Notes under the pieces: model-generated
What the model saw: the letters and a program-made list of their open reading frames with translations, nothing else
Told to the model about the DNA's origin: nothing
Database searches by the model: none
Origin: Actinomycetota bacterium
GTDB taxonomy: Bacteria > Actinomycetota > Actinomycetes > Actinomycetales > Microbacteriaceae
Direction of reading: 5' to 3'
Length of the DNA stretch: 35,520 nt
Assembly (NCBI GenBank): GCA_009923455.1
Contig: RFTL01000007.1
Location: 1 to 35,520, forward strand
Translations under genes and position numbers: made by a program
Shown here: positions 8,172 to 18,373 of the stretch, one piece after another
Layout: the number at the start of each line of letters is the position of its first letter
How positions within the stretch are numbered: position 1 is the stretch's first letter

Positions 8172-9626
8172 TTGAACGAGCACGTTTTTGGCGCTGCCAC
8201 ACTTCTAGATACAAATGATCCGATGGGCCTCAGGGGCGACGCTCCGCTATTAGATGCCTGGATTCGAGACATAACCGCCGAACGAACTCCGTTTCAAATA
8301 CCTGGACACAAAGGTCGCACGGATTTAACTGGTCCGATTGTTGATGGCGACATACCGGTTCTACCCGGTAACCATCCAAATCGCATTTCGCCGTCCTTGA
8401 TCTTGGAAGCCGAGGCGATCGCCGCGAAGACCTGGGGTGCTGATCTGTGCCGATTTGGAGTCAATGGCTCCACCGGATCAAACCACGCCGCAGTCATGGC
8501 GGTTGCCGGACCCAAAGACAAGGTGATTGTCACTAGAACCCTGCACAAATCAATGCTGGTCGGGATGGTCTATGCCGGGGTTGAACCAATTTGGGTCAGG
8601 CCAGAGATAAACCCTGCCACCGGGCTGCCTGAGTACCTACCTTCCTCAAGATTGAGGGAAACGCTAGAAGCTCACCCAGATGCCAAGGCCGTTTTGATTG
8701 GTGAACCCTCTTATGTGGGAACCATGTCAAACATCCCAAGGCTTTCTCAGGTCGCACATGAATTTGGAATACCACTGGTGGTTGATGCCGCTTGGGCAGC
8801 CCACTTTGGATTCCACCCCGACCTTCCACTAAACCCAATTTCAGAGGGTGCTGACATCGTTGTGACATCTGCTCACAAAACACTGCCCAGTTACTCTCAA
8901 GCCAGCTTTGTGCTCGCAAAGAGTGGCTATGTGGACTTGGCGCGACTAAACAAAGCGTTCGACTCCACTCAAACCACTTCAATGTCCGGGCGCATTTTGG
9001 CCTCTATTGACGCTGCGAGAGCATTGATTTCTCGTCACGGTCCGGAGCTGATTGGTCCAGTTATCGAGGCGACCAAAGAGGGCCGCGCTGAACTTAGAAA
9101 GCACGGTATTGGAGTCATTGACGGCCTCTACATCGACCCACTCAAGCTGGTGATTCTGCTTGCCCAGACCGGAGCTGATGGCAATGCCGTTGAAAACGAA
9201 CTACTAGCGATGAACATTGACCTGGAGATGGCTAACCGAGATGTAATCATCCCGATGATCACGCTCGCCGATACACCACAACGAATTCACTCGCTAGTTC
9301 GGACCATTATTCGATTGGTCGAGAAATTCAAATCTGAACCGAGGCCGATATCGGTTTCACCAGCATTCTCGATCGAACCGGTTGTTGTCCAAAGCCCCAG
9401 AGATGCATTCTTTGCCGAGTATGAGGTGGTGGCCGCCAAGGAAGCGGTGGGGAGAGTGAGCGCGGAACTAATATGCCCCTACCCGCCTGGAGTTCCGGTT
9501 TTTAGCCCAGGAGAACTGATCACTCAGGCTGGTTTTGACGCTCTGATGCAGGCTCGGGACATTGGCGTGAGAATCGCATTTGTTGCCGACCCAACTTTGG
9601 AAACTTTCAAGGTTTTGAAGAACTAA
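8172..9626 (+). CDS. speA: Orn/Lys/Arg decarboxylase family protein (Bacillus SpeA-like size, 484 aa)
   Basis: TPFQIPGHKGR N-terminal motif, NGSTGSNHAAVMA, VVDAAWAAHFGFHP, TSAHKTLPSYSQAS (PLP lysine). TTG start. Arginine specificity is inferred from neighbouring aguA/aguB. Confidence 0.8.
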   Translation: MNEHVFGAATLLDTNDPMGLRGDAPLLDAWIRDITAERTPFQIPGHKGRTDLTGPIVDGDIPVLPGNHPNRISPSLILEAEAIAAKTWGADLCRFGVNGSTGSNHAAVMAVAGPKDKVIVTRTLHKSMLVGMVYAGVEPIWVRPEINPATGLPEYLPSSRLRETLEAHPDAKAVLIGEPSYVGTMSNIPRLSQVAHEFGIPLVVDAAWAAHFGFHPDLPLNPISEGADIVVTSAHKTLPSYSQASFVLAKSGYVDLARLNKAFDSTQTTSMSGRILASIDAARALISRHGPELIGPVIEATKEGRAELRKHGIGVIDGLYIDPLKLVILLAQTGADGNAVENELLAMNIDLEMANRDVIIPMITLADTPQRIHSLVRTIIRLVEKFKSEPRPISVSPAFSIEPVVVQSPRDAFFAEYEVVAAKEAVGRVSAELICPYPPGVPVFSPGELITQAGFDALMQARDIGVRIAFVADPTLETFKVLKN

Positions 9627-9662
9627 AAATGTGGCACGATTGAACCCTCACTGAAAGGTTCG

Positions 9663-11324
9663 ATGATGCGCCCAGTTACCAAGATTGATGAACTCGCAAA
9701 CGAGTTTCTAGACACTAACGTCGCCAATTACCCCACCTATGCAACCTATCTGGGCATGCCAGGTGGCGAGCGCGATCTTGATGACTTATCCCCTGCAGCA
9801 ATCGAGCGCGACTACCAGCTAGCGAAGTCGACCCTCGCAAAACTCAACTCTCTTGAGGCAGTTGATGATGTCGACCTAGTAACCAAGGATGCGCTTTCTA
9901 ACTCGCTCGAGGGAGAGATCGCAAAGTACGAGTCTGGGCTCACATTCCGCGAACTAAACAACATCGCTTCTCCTGCGCAGGGAGTGCGCGACATCTTTGA
10001 CTTAGTTCCAACCAAGACAGCCCAAGATTGGGAGAACATCGCCGCACGCATGAGAAAGGTTGGCGATTCGCTTCATGGCTACGCCGAGAGCCTAAGGATT
10101 GGATTTGAGTCCGGAAATGCACCGGCTAAGCGCCAGCTTGAAGAGGTAATCAATCAGGTCAAGCAGATCAACAACCCCGAGGGCTTTTTCCACAGCTTTG
10201 CCAAAGGCGCAACTGCCGAAGGCGGCTTGAGCGACTCCCTAAAGAAGGAGCTAGCCGAGGCAGCAACCGCAGCAACCGAGGGTTATGCACAGTTTGGTGA
10301 GTTCCTTACCCAGATGATGCCCAAGGCCAACCCCAAGGATGCCATCGGTCGAGACCTGTACGCGATCTTGAGCAAGAAGTTCCTAGGTGCTGCCGTTGAT
10401 TTTGATGAGACCTACGAGTGGGGCAAGGAAGAGCTCGCTCGTGTCATCGCGGAGCAGAACGCGGTTGCAAACCAGATTCTGCCTGGAGCCAATGTGGCGG
10501 AGGCAGTCGCTCACCTTGAGAAGGACCCAAGCACCAAGATTCACGGCACTGATGCCCTGAAGGCTTGGATGCAAGCGCTGAGCGACAAGGCAATTGAAGA
10601 GCTTGGCAAGACCCACTTCGACATTGCTCCAGAGCTTCGCAACCTAGAGTGCATGATTGCCCCCACCAAGCACGGAGGCATCTACTACACCGGCCCATCG
10701 GATGATTTCTCGAGACCAGGTCGTATGTGGTGGTCGGTTCCTGAGGGCGTTGATACTTTCGACACCTGGCGCGAGACCACAACCGTCTACCACGAGGGAG
10801 TACCAGGACACCACCTTCAAATTGGTCAGTCCACCTATGTCAAGGACACGCTAAACAAATGGCGCAGACTCGCTTCCTTCACGTCAGGACATGGCGAGGG
10901 TTGGGCACTGTATGCAGAGCGTCTAATGGACGAGCTTGGCTACCTCTCAAACCCAGCGGACAAGCTGGGCATGCTCGATGGCCAGCGCATGAGGGCCGCC
11001 CGAGTTGTTCTCGACATCGGTGTTCACCTTGAAAAGCCAAACCTGGAGGGCACTGGAGTTTGGGGCTTTGACTATGCATTGAACTTCATGAAGTCAAACG
11101 TGAACATGTCCCCAGAGTTCGTTCGCTTTGAGGTGACAAGGTATTTCGGTTGGCCAGGACAGGCTCCTGCCTACAAGATTGGTCAGCGGATCTGGGAGCA
11201 GATTCGCGATGACTACAAGGCCCGCAAGGGAGCAAGTTTCGACATGAAGCTCTTCCACAGCACCGCCTTGAACCTTGGTGGACTTGGCCTAGACGCACTC
11301 AAGCGCGCAATGGCTCGGGCATAA
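9663..11324 (+). CDS. DUF885-family protein (putative metallopeptidase-like)
   Basis: 553 aa containing YHEGVPGHHLQIGQS, the conserved DUF885 HExxPGHxxQ motif. Confidence 0.88.
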   Translation: MMRPVTKIDELANEFLDTNVANYPTYATYLGMPGGERDLDDLSPAAIERDYQLAKSTLAKLNSLEAVDDVDLVTKDALSNSLEGEIAKYESGLTFRELNNIASPAQGVRDIFDLVPTKTAQDWENIAARMRKVGDSLHGYAESLRIGFESGNAPAKRQLEEVINQVKQINNPEGFFHSFAKGATAEGGLSDSLKKELAEAATAATEGYAQFGEFLTQMMPKANPKDAIGRDLYAILSKKFLGAAVDFDETYEWGKEELARVIAEQNAVANQILPGANVAEAVAHLEKDPSTKIHGTDALKAWMQALSDKAIEELGKTHFDIAPELRNLECMIAPTKHGGIYYTGPSDDFSRPGRMWWSVPEGVDTFDTWRETTTVYHEGVPGHHLQIGQSTYVKDTLNKWRRLASFTSGHGEGWALYAERLMDELGYLSNPADKLGMLDGQRMRAARVVLDIGVHLEKPNLEGTGVWGFDYALNFMKSNVNMSPEFVRFEVTRYFGWPGQAPAYKIGQRIWEQIRDDYKARKGASFDMKLFHSTALNLGGLGLDALKRAMARA

Positions 11325-11349
11325 CCTGGCTTTTTTCGTTACGCTTTGA

Positions 11350-12666
<1,317 letters not shown>

Positions 12667-12672
12667 AAACCA

Positions 12673-12690
12673 CAATTTGTAGACAAATTG
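12673..12690. promoter_or_regulatory. Perfect inverted repeat CAATTTGT-AG-ACAAATTG, candidate GntR-type operator
   Basis: 8-bp arms with 2-bp centre in the argG/ABC-transporter intergenic region. AT-rich with no following T-run, so unlike a terminator. Confidence 0.5.
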
Positions 12691-12794
12691 GGATGTCTTT
12701 CGTCTAGATGTTGTTGTAATGCGGTAGAAACATACCTGTGGTGGGATGTTTCCACCCAATTCACCAGCAATTCAACCCGATAGGACATTTAGCT

Positions 12795-13829
12795 ATGAAG
12801 AAATTCCGACCGTTTGTCGCACTGGCAGCCCTCTCCGCTGCTGTTCTAGGCCTAACTGGCTGTGCACCTCAGGCAGAAGAAACCGCCGCTGAGGGTTATG
12901 GAGACCTGACCGTTCAGTTCTCCTGGATCAAGAATGCAGAATTCGCTGGTGAATACTTTGCAGACTCAAATGGCTACTACTCCGAGGCTGGTTTCTCCTC
13001 GGTTAACTTCATCGCAGGTCCTACCGCAACCGCAGCGGTTGTTCTTTCTGGCGACGCCCTGGTCGGTATCTCAGACGCAGTTGCTGTCGCACCGGTAATT
13101 CTGGAGGAGGGTGCCCCGCTAAAGATCATCGGTGCTACCTACCAGAAGAACCCATTCACCATTCTTTCTTTGAAGGACGGTGCAAACATTCAGTCCCCAC
13201 AGGATCTAATCGGAAAGCGCATCGGTGTTCAGGCCGGTGGTAACGAGACCCTGTTCGACGCACTTTTGAAGGTCAACGGAATTGACCCAAGCCAGGTAAC
13301 CAAGGTTCCGGTCGAGTACGACCCAGCCCCGCTGGTTAACGGCGAGGTCGATGGCTTCTTGGCTTATGTGACCAACGAGTCGATCACCGTTCAGAACCTA
13401 GGCTACGAGGTAACCAACCTGCTATTCGCCGACGCTGGCCTACCTTTCGTTGCAGAGGCATTCGTTGTAACTCAGGACAACATCGACAACAACCGTGAGG
13501 CTCTAAAAGCATTCTTGAAGGCCACCATTCGCGGCTGGAGAGACGCGATTGCCAACCCAGACGAGGGTGCACGCCTTGCAGTTGAGGTTTATGGCAAGGA
13601 CCTGGGTCTAGACATCAACAAGGAGAAGCAGCAGGCTAAGGCTCAGAACGAGCTCTTGGTCGTGACCGAGGAGACCAAGGTAAATGGTCTACTAACCGTC
13701 AGCGAGCAGCTTCAAGCTCTAAACATTGCGACCCTAAAGGCCGCCGGCTATGACATCACCGCAGAGCAGCTATTCGACATGAGCCTTCTTGCAGAGGTTT
13801 ACGCCGAAAACCCTGACCTTCTGGGGTAA
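12795..13829 (+). CDS. ABC transporter substrate-binding lipoprotein, NMT1/THI5-like
   Basis: From ATG 12795: signal peptide with lipobox (ALSAAVLGLTGC), then VQFSWIKNAEFAGEYFADSNGYYSEAG typical of NMT1/THI5-like SBPs. The track ORF start at 12738 is too early. Confidence 0.88.
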   Translation: MKKFRPFVALAALSAAVLGLTGCAPQAEETAAEGYGDLTVQFSWIKNAEFAGEYFADSNGYYSEAGFSSVNFIAGPTATAAVVLSGDALVGISDAVAVAPVILEEGAPLKIIGATYQKNPFTILSLKDGANIQSPQDLIGKRIGVQAGGNETLFDALLKVNGIDPSQVTKVPVEYDPAPLVNGEVDGFLAYVTNESITVQNLGYEVTNLLFADAGLPFVAEAFVVTQDNIDNNREALKAFLKATIRGWRDAIANPDEGARLAVEVYGKDLGLDINKEKQQAKAQNELLVVTEETKVNGLLTVSEQLQALNIATLKAAGYDITAEQLFDMSLLAEVYAENPDLLG

Positions 13830-13839
13830 TCTCTAGCCC

Positions 13840-14661
13840 ATGACTCAAATGGATGCCACTGCCCAGACCCCTTCAAGTTTGGGCAGTGGCATCACCATTT
13901 CTGGACTGACGAAGAAGTTCAGCATTGGTAGAGAAACCGTAACCGCACTCGATAATGCAACCTTGCACTCTGACAAGGGTTCGTTCTTATCGCTGCTTGG
14001 CCCATCAGGATGCGGCAAGTCCACAATCCTTCGAATCCTTGCAGGTTTAGAGACCCCGACCAGCGGCACGGTGACCGTGGATGGCATGGATCCCTCGGAA
14101 CTTAGAAGAGACCATCGACTTGGAATCGCATTCCAAGATTCGGCCCTAATGCCTTGGCGCAGTGTGTTGGCGAATATTCGCCTCCCCTTTGAACTTGCTC
14201 ACGTAACTCCCGATGAGTCCCTAATCAACGAGCTAATCAAACTTGTTGGTCTGCAGGGCTTTGAAAATGCCAAGCCCGCTCAGCTCTCCGGTGGCATGCG
14301 CCAGCGTGTCTCAATAGCTCGAGCCCTGGTAGTCCAGCCATCGGTTCTTCTTCTGGATGAGCCATTCGGAGCCCTCGACGATATGACGAGACAGCGCTTA
14401 AACCTAGAGCTACTGAGAATCTGGACCGAGAAGCCAGCAACCACCCTGATGGTTACTCACGGTATTTCCGAGGCAATCTTCCTATCGGACCAGGTTGCAG
14501 TTATGTCGCCCAGACCTGGGCGAATCAAAGAGATTATTGAAGTAGACCTACCACGTCCGCGCACTCCCGAGATGATGCGCACCCCAGAGTTCCACGCCCT
14601 TCACGACAAAGCATCAGAGCTTCTGTTCGGTTCGAATCTTGCGGGCGATGACCTCGGTTAG
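13840..14661 (+). CDS. ABC transporter ATP-binding protein (SsuB/TauB/ThiZ-like)
   Basis: Walker [10 protein letters not shown], signature LSGGMRQR, Walker [13 protein letters not shown]. Confidence 0.95.
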   Translation: MTQMDATAQTPSSLGSGITISGLTKKFSIGRETVTALDNATLHSDKGSFLSLLGPSGCGKSTILRILAGLETPTSGTVTVDGMDPSELRRDHRLGIAFQDSALMPWRSVLANIRLPFELAHVTPDESLINELIKLVGLQGFENAKPAQLSGGMRQRVSIARALVVQPSVLLLDEPFGALDDMTRQRLNLELLRIWTEKPATTLMVTHGISEAIFLSDQVAVMSPRPGRIKEIIEVDLPRPRTPEMMRTPEFHALHDKASELLFGSNLAGDDLG

Positions 14662-15463
14662 TCAAAAGCTGCGCTCCTACCTAGGTGGAACGCTCGGAAC
14701 TTTAGGAATCATTGCCATCTGGTGGCTAAGCGCCGAGACCATATTTGCTTCAGTGGGTCGAAGGCCTGATGGATCTGGTGGCGCAATCCCTACTCCCCCG
14801 CAGGTAATTGAACAGCTGTTCGCGGATGGTTTTGAGTTCTATGCGAAAAATGCCGGAGTGACACTCGCCGAGGCTGGGCTTGGGTTCTTGTGGGGCAATC
14901 TTGCAGCTCTCGCTCTGGCAGCCCTGGCTCTATTGCTACCGAGGCTTGAATCTCTTGCCTCCCAGATTGCTGTCATTACCTACTGCATTCCAATTGTTGC
15001 AATCGGTCCTATCGTGCGACTTGTGGTTGGTGCACCCGGGCCTGGTGAGCCGGCAGGTGCCGCGGTTGTGCTGGCTGCCCTCAGCGTCTTCTTCACGACC
15101 TTCGTAGGTGCGCTAACGGGAGTTCAGTCAACCGATAAGCGTGCGCTCGATGTGGTAACTGCCTACGGTGGGAATGCTTGGCACCGCCTTGTGAAAGTTC
15201 AGTTCCTCTCTGCATTACCGTCGATTTTTGCTGCCCTGAAGATCGCCGCTCCAGCGGCATTTCTGGGTGCGATTCTGGGTGAGTATGTCGGCGGTACCGA
15301 CGCGGGCTTTGGTCCGGCGATGGTGAATGCTCAACAGAGCCTCGAGGTGGCGAGGGTTTGGGGTGTCGCCCTGATTTCTGGATTGATTGCCGGCGCAGGC
15401 TATGCCCTATTTGGTCTTATCGCCAAGCTGGCGACCCCGTGGGCGAAGGTGGGTGTGCGATGA
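14639..15463 (+). CDS. ABC transporter permease (SsuC/TauC-like)
   Basis: Membrane protein with an EAA-loop-like motif ([37 protein letters not shown]). ATG 14648 is an alternative start. Confidence 0.9.
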   Translation: MRAMTSVSQKLRSYLGGTLGTLGIIAIWWLSAETIFASVGRRPDGSGGAIPTPPQVIEQLFADGFEFYAKNAGVTLAEAGLGFLWGNLAALALAALALLLPRLESLASQIAVITYCIPIVAIGPIVRLVVGAPGPGEPAGAAVVLAALSVFFTTFVGALTGVQSTDKRALDVVTAYGGNAWHRLVKVQFLSALPSIFAALKIAAPAAFLGAILGEYVGGTDAGFGPAMVNAQQSLEVARVWGVALISGLIAGAGYALFGLIAKLATPWAKVGVR

Positions 15464-16332
15464 ACTTCAAACTCGAAGACGCTGAAGACAAATCCCTGAT
15501 TGCGGTTCGCTCCAAAGTAAGACGTGAGGAGATTGCTTACTCACTCGGTCTTATGGCCAAAGGCTTTGCAAACACGGCACTATCGCTTGCTGTTGTCATT
15601 GTGTTGTGGATGGTTGCTCTCTGGGCCCTGGATGTAACACCTTTTATCGGTAAAGGCCCGCTCGAGGTTTTCAACTGGCTGTTCTTGGATGAAGATTCGG
15701 CAGCGAATCTGAAGTTGGTATCGGATGCCCTTGGTCAAACCATGATCGATGCCGGTATCGGCTTTACCTTCGGGTTGTTCTTCGCCACCTTTATTGCGCT
15801 GCTATTCAATCTTTCCAAGGGCTTTGAGCAGGCGCTTATGCCTATTGCCATGCTGTTGCGCTCTGTGCCGCTGATTGCCATGGCACCAATCTTGATTCTT
15901 ATCTTCGGGCGTCAGCAGGTGACGGTTGCGGTCATGGGTGCGATTGTGGTGCTCTTCCCAGCACTTGTGAACATTGTGTTTGGTCTGAGATCCGCATCTA
16001 CTGCGATGTTGGATGTTGCAACCGTCTACGGCGCAAACAAACTCTCGGCAATTCGCTATGTTGCCTTCCCCGCTTCGTTGCCATCCTTCTTTGCTGCGGT
16101 AAAGATTTCAGTCCCGGGAGCAATTACCGGTGCGCTACTTGTTGAGTGGCTGGCTACTGGCCAGGGAATTGGTTATGCGATCATCTCGGCGGTTGGAAGA
16201 GCAAAGACAAATGAGGTTTGGGCCTATGTGGTGGTTATCACCCTGGTTTCCATCATCATCTACAACCTGGTTGGGCTGCTCGAAAGCTTGGTGCTCTCTC
16301 GGTTTGGTCAATCCACCCGCAAGCGCAGATAG
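15460..16332 (+). CDS. ABC transporter permease, second subunit
   Basis: From ATG 15460 (overlaps the previous stop): EAA-loop-like motif DVATVYGANKLSAIRYVAFPASLPSFFAAVKISVPGA. The track ORF starting at 15358 is N-terminally overextended. Confidence 0.9.
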   Translation: MNFKLEDAEDKSLIAVRSKVRREEIAYSLGLMAKGFANTALSLAVVIVLWMVALWALDVTPFIGKGPLEVFNWLFLDEDSAANLKLVSDALGQTMIDAGIGFTFGLFFATFIALLFNLSKGFEQALMPIAMLLRSVPLIAMAPILILIFGRQQVTVAVMGAIVVLFPALVNIVFGLRSASTAMLDVATVYGANKLSAIRYVAFPASLPSFFAAVKISVPGAITGALLVEWLATGQGIGYAIISAVGRAKTNEVWAYVVVITLVSIIIYNLVGLLESLVLSRFGQSTRKRR

Positions 16333-16342
16333 TGTTGAGTGC

Positions 16343-17038
16343 ATGAGCACTCACATCGCAGCGAAGCCGGGCGAAATTGCCGACAAGATTTTGCTCCCGG
16401 GAGACCCCCTAAGAGCTAAGTGGATTGCGGAGACTTTCCTGAGCGATATCACGCAATACAACAACGTGAGAAACATGCTGGGATTCACAGGCACCTATCA
16501 AGGACAGCGAATCTCGGTCCAAGGAACCGGAATGGGTGCACCGAGCATCGGGATTTACGCCTACGAGCTATTCAATGACTACGGTGTTCAGCAAGCGATT
16601 CGAGTTGGAACTTCTGGAGGCATCGCCCCTACCAAGCTAAGAGACGTGGTCATAGCAATGACAGCCTCGACCGACTCTCAAATCAACCGTCGTGCAACCA
16701 ACGGCCTGGATTTTGCGCCGCCGGCAAACTACGAACTACTCGAGCGAGCCGTAAACAAAGCGCGCAGCATGTCTATCGACTTTCACGTTGGTGGCATTGC
16801 CAGCGGTGACCTTTTCTATGACGAAACCGATTCTTTGGAGCAGTGGACCAAACTAGGCGTCCTTGCACTTGAGATGGAAACCAGTCAGCTGTACACCCTT
16901 GCTGCAAGGTTTAGGAGAAAAGCGCTGAGCGTGGTAACGGTCTCGGACATGATGGATGGATCTGGTTCAACCTCATCTGAAGAGCGTGAATCTGGCTTTA
17001 GAAACATGGTTGAGATTGCGCTGGCAGCCTTCAACTAA
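16343..17038 (+). CDS. deoD: Purine-nucleoside phosphorylase, DeoD type
   Basis: From ATG 16343: MSTHIAAKPGEIADKILLPGDPLRAKWIAETFL..., GMGAPSIGIYAYEL, VGTSGGI, ALEMETSQLY. 231 aa. Confidence 0.95.
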   Translation: MSTHIAAKPGEIADKILLPGDPLRAKWIAETFLSDITQYNNVRNMLGFTGTYQGQRISVQGTGMGAPSIGIYAYELFNDYGVQQAIRVGTSGGIAPTKLRDVVIAMTASTDSQINRRATNGLDFAPPANYELLERAVNKARSMSIDFHVGGIASGDLFYDETDSLEQWTKLGVLALEMETSQLYTLAARFRRKALSVVTVSDMMDGSGSTSSEERESGFRNMVEIALAAFN

Positions 17039-17130
17039 GTCCGTTGAAATCTATAAATTTCTTATAAACCAGACCATTTCGGTATTTTTTGGACCTAGTC
17101 TTGCCATTAGTAGCCATCGCGGAGGTCTAG

Positions 17131-17922
17131 ATGAGAATCAGTGGCAAGAAGTTTTTAGTTACCGGTGCGGGAAATGGCATGGGTCGGGAGGTGACTCTCG
17201 AGTTGCTTCGTCGCGGCGCCAAGGTAGTTGGGGTTGATGTCAACGACACCTTTTTGAAGGAGACTGCTTTGCTGGCAGGCGACAAAGGCTCATCGCTTGA
17301 GACCTTCAAGCTCGACATCACCGACAGGCCAGCAGCTATTGAGCTTGCTAAACAGCACATCGATTTGGATGGGCTTGTAAATGTTGCGGGCATCATCCAG
17401 CCTTTTGTTCGGGTAAATGACCTAGATTTCTCTGCTGCTGACCGAGTGATGCAGATCAATTTCTTTGGTCCCTTCAACCTGATTAAGGCTTTCCTGCCAG
17501 GGCTTCTAAATCGTCCCGAAGCACACATTCTCAATGTTTCTTCAATGGGCTCCTACGCTCCTGTGCCGGGGCAGACCATTTACGGCGCTTCGAAGGCAGC
17601 ACTAAATCTGCTTACTGAGGGGCTGAGATCAGAACTGAGTGAGACCAAAATCAAGCTAACCCTGGTTTGGCCTGGTGCGATTGGTACCAACATCTCGCAA
17701 AACTCAGGAGTCTCGATTGGCAACGCTGCTTCTGCCGAGAGCTCGAAGATGAAAGTCACCTCGGCAGTCGAGGCTGGCCGGATGATGGTCGATGCGATAG
17801 AGAACGAGCAAAAACGAATTTACATCGGTGGCGATGCAAGGTTCATGGGGCGACTGAGCCTTTGGTCTCAGGACACCGCTGCCAAGCTGATCTACAAGAA
17901 CTTGAAATCACTGCTCGGCTAG
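17131..17922 (+). CDS. SDR-family oxidoreductase
   Basis: VTGAGNGMGREV (TGxxxGxG), NVAGI, YGASKAAL catalytic motif. Confidence 0.92.
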   Translation: MRISGKKFLVTGAGNGMGREVTLELLRRGAKVVGVDVNDTFLKETALLAGDKGSSLETFKLDITDRPAAIELAKQHIDLDGLVNVAGIIQPFVRVNDLDFSAADRVMQINFFGPFNLIKAFLPGLLNRPEAHILNVSSMGSYAPVPGQTIYGASKAALNLLTEGLRSELSETKIKLTLVWPGAIGTNISQNSGVSIGNAASAESSKMKVTSAVEAGRMMVDAIENEQKRIYIGGDARFMGRLSLWSQDTAAKLIYKNLKSLLG

Positions 17923-18366
17923 AGCGTGTTTACCCTCACGGTCTCTGAGGTCCTGCCATAGGAAGATCAGCAATGCGGGCAGCAGGATGTCTGTTGCGAT
18001 AAACACCGGTGAGTTAATCAGGTAATCGAAATACCAAACACCATCTCGGGCGTATAGCACCACCTGATTCAGGACAACCGAAATCGGCCACAGTAAAGCT
18101 GAAAAAGGCAGTAGCGGGATAAGTCTCGAATTGCCAGCGGCATACAAAAACAGGGCCAAGCCAGGCACAATCGCGATGATCAACCAACCAGCTAGCGAGA
18201 TAACCAAAGTCACCTGCCTGATCAGCGAGGTCTCATCAAATGGATTGAAGATAAAGAACTCAGGGTAGGTGGCCACCACCAACCAGTAGAGCGCAACTAG
18301 AAACGCACTGAGCGCGATGAAGCTGCTTCTGAAGTTTGGACGTGCGTGTTTGGCAGTGTCAGTCAT
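17908..18366 (-). CDS. Hypothetical membrane protein, 152 aa
   Basis: From ATG at 18366: MTDTAKHARPNFRSSFIALSAFLVALYWLVV..., about four hydrophobic helices. Starts 7 bp after the collagen-like gene. The track start at 18510 would overlap that gene. Confidence 0.65.
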   Translation of the reverse strand: MTDTAKHARPNFRSSFIALSAFLVALYWLVVATYPEFFIFNPFDETSLIRQVTLVISLAGWLIIAIVPGLALFLYAAGNSRLIPLLPFSALLWPISVVLNQVVLYARDGVWYFDYLINSPVFIATDILLPALLIFLWQDLRDREGKHALAEQ

Positions 18367-18373
18367 TATCTTC

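Noticed and set aside
12667-12794. TPP or other known riboswitch upstream of the NMT1/THI5-like SBP
   Set aside because: No CUGAGA-type thi-box core or other riboswitch signature was seen. Only a short hairpin and a DNA dyad are present.
16130-16342. N-terminal extension of the deoD ORF
   Set aside because: Out of frame inside the permease gene. DeoD homology starts at ATG 16343.
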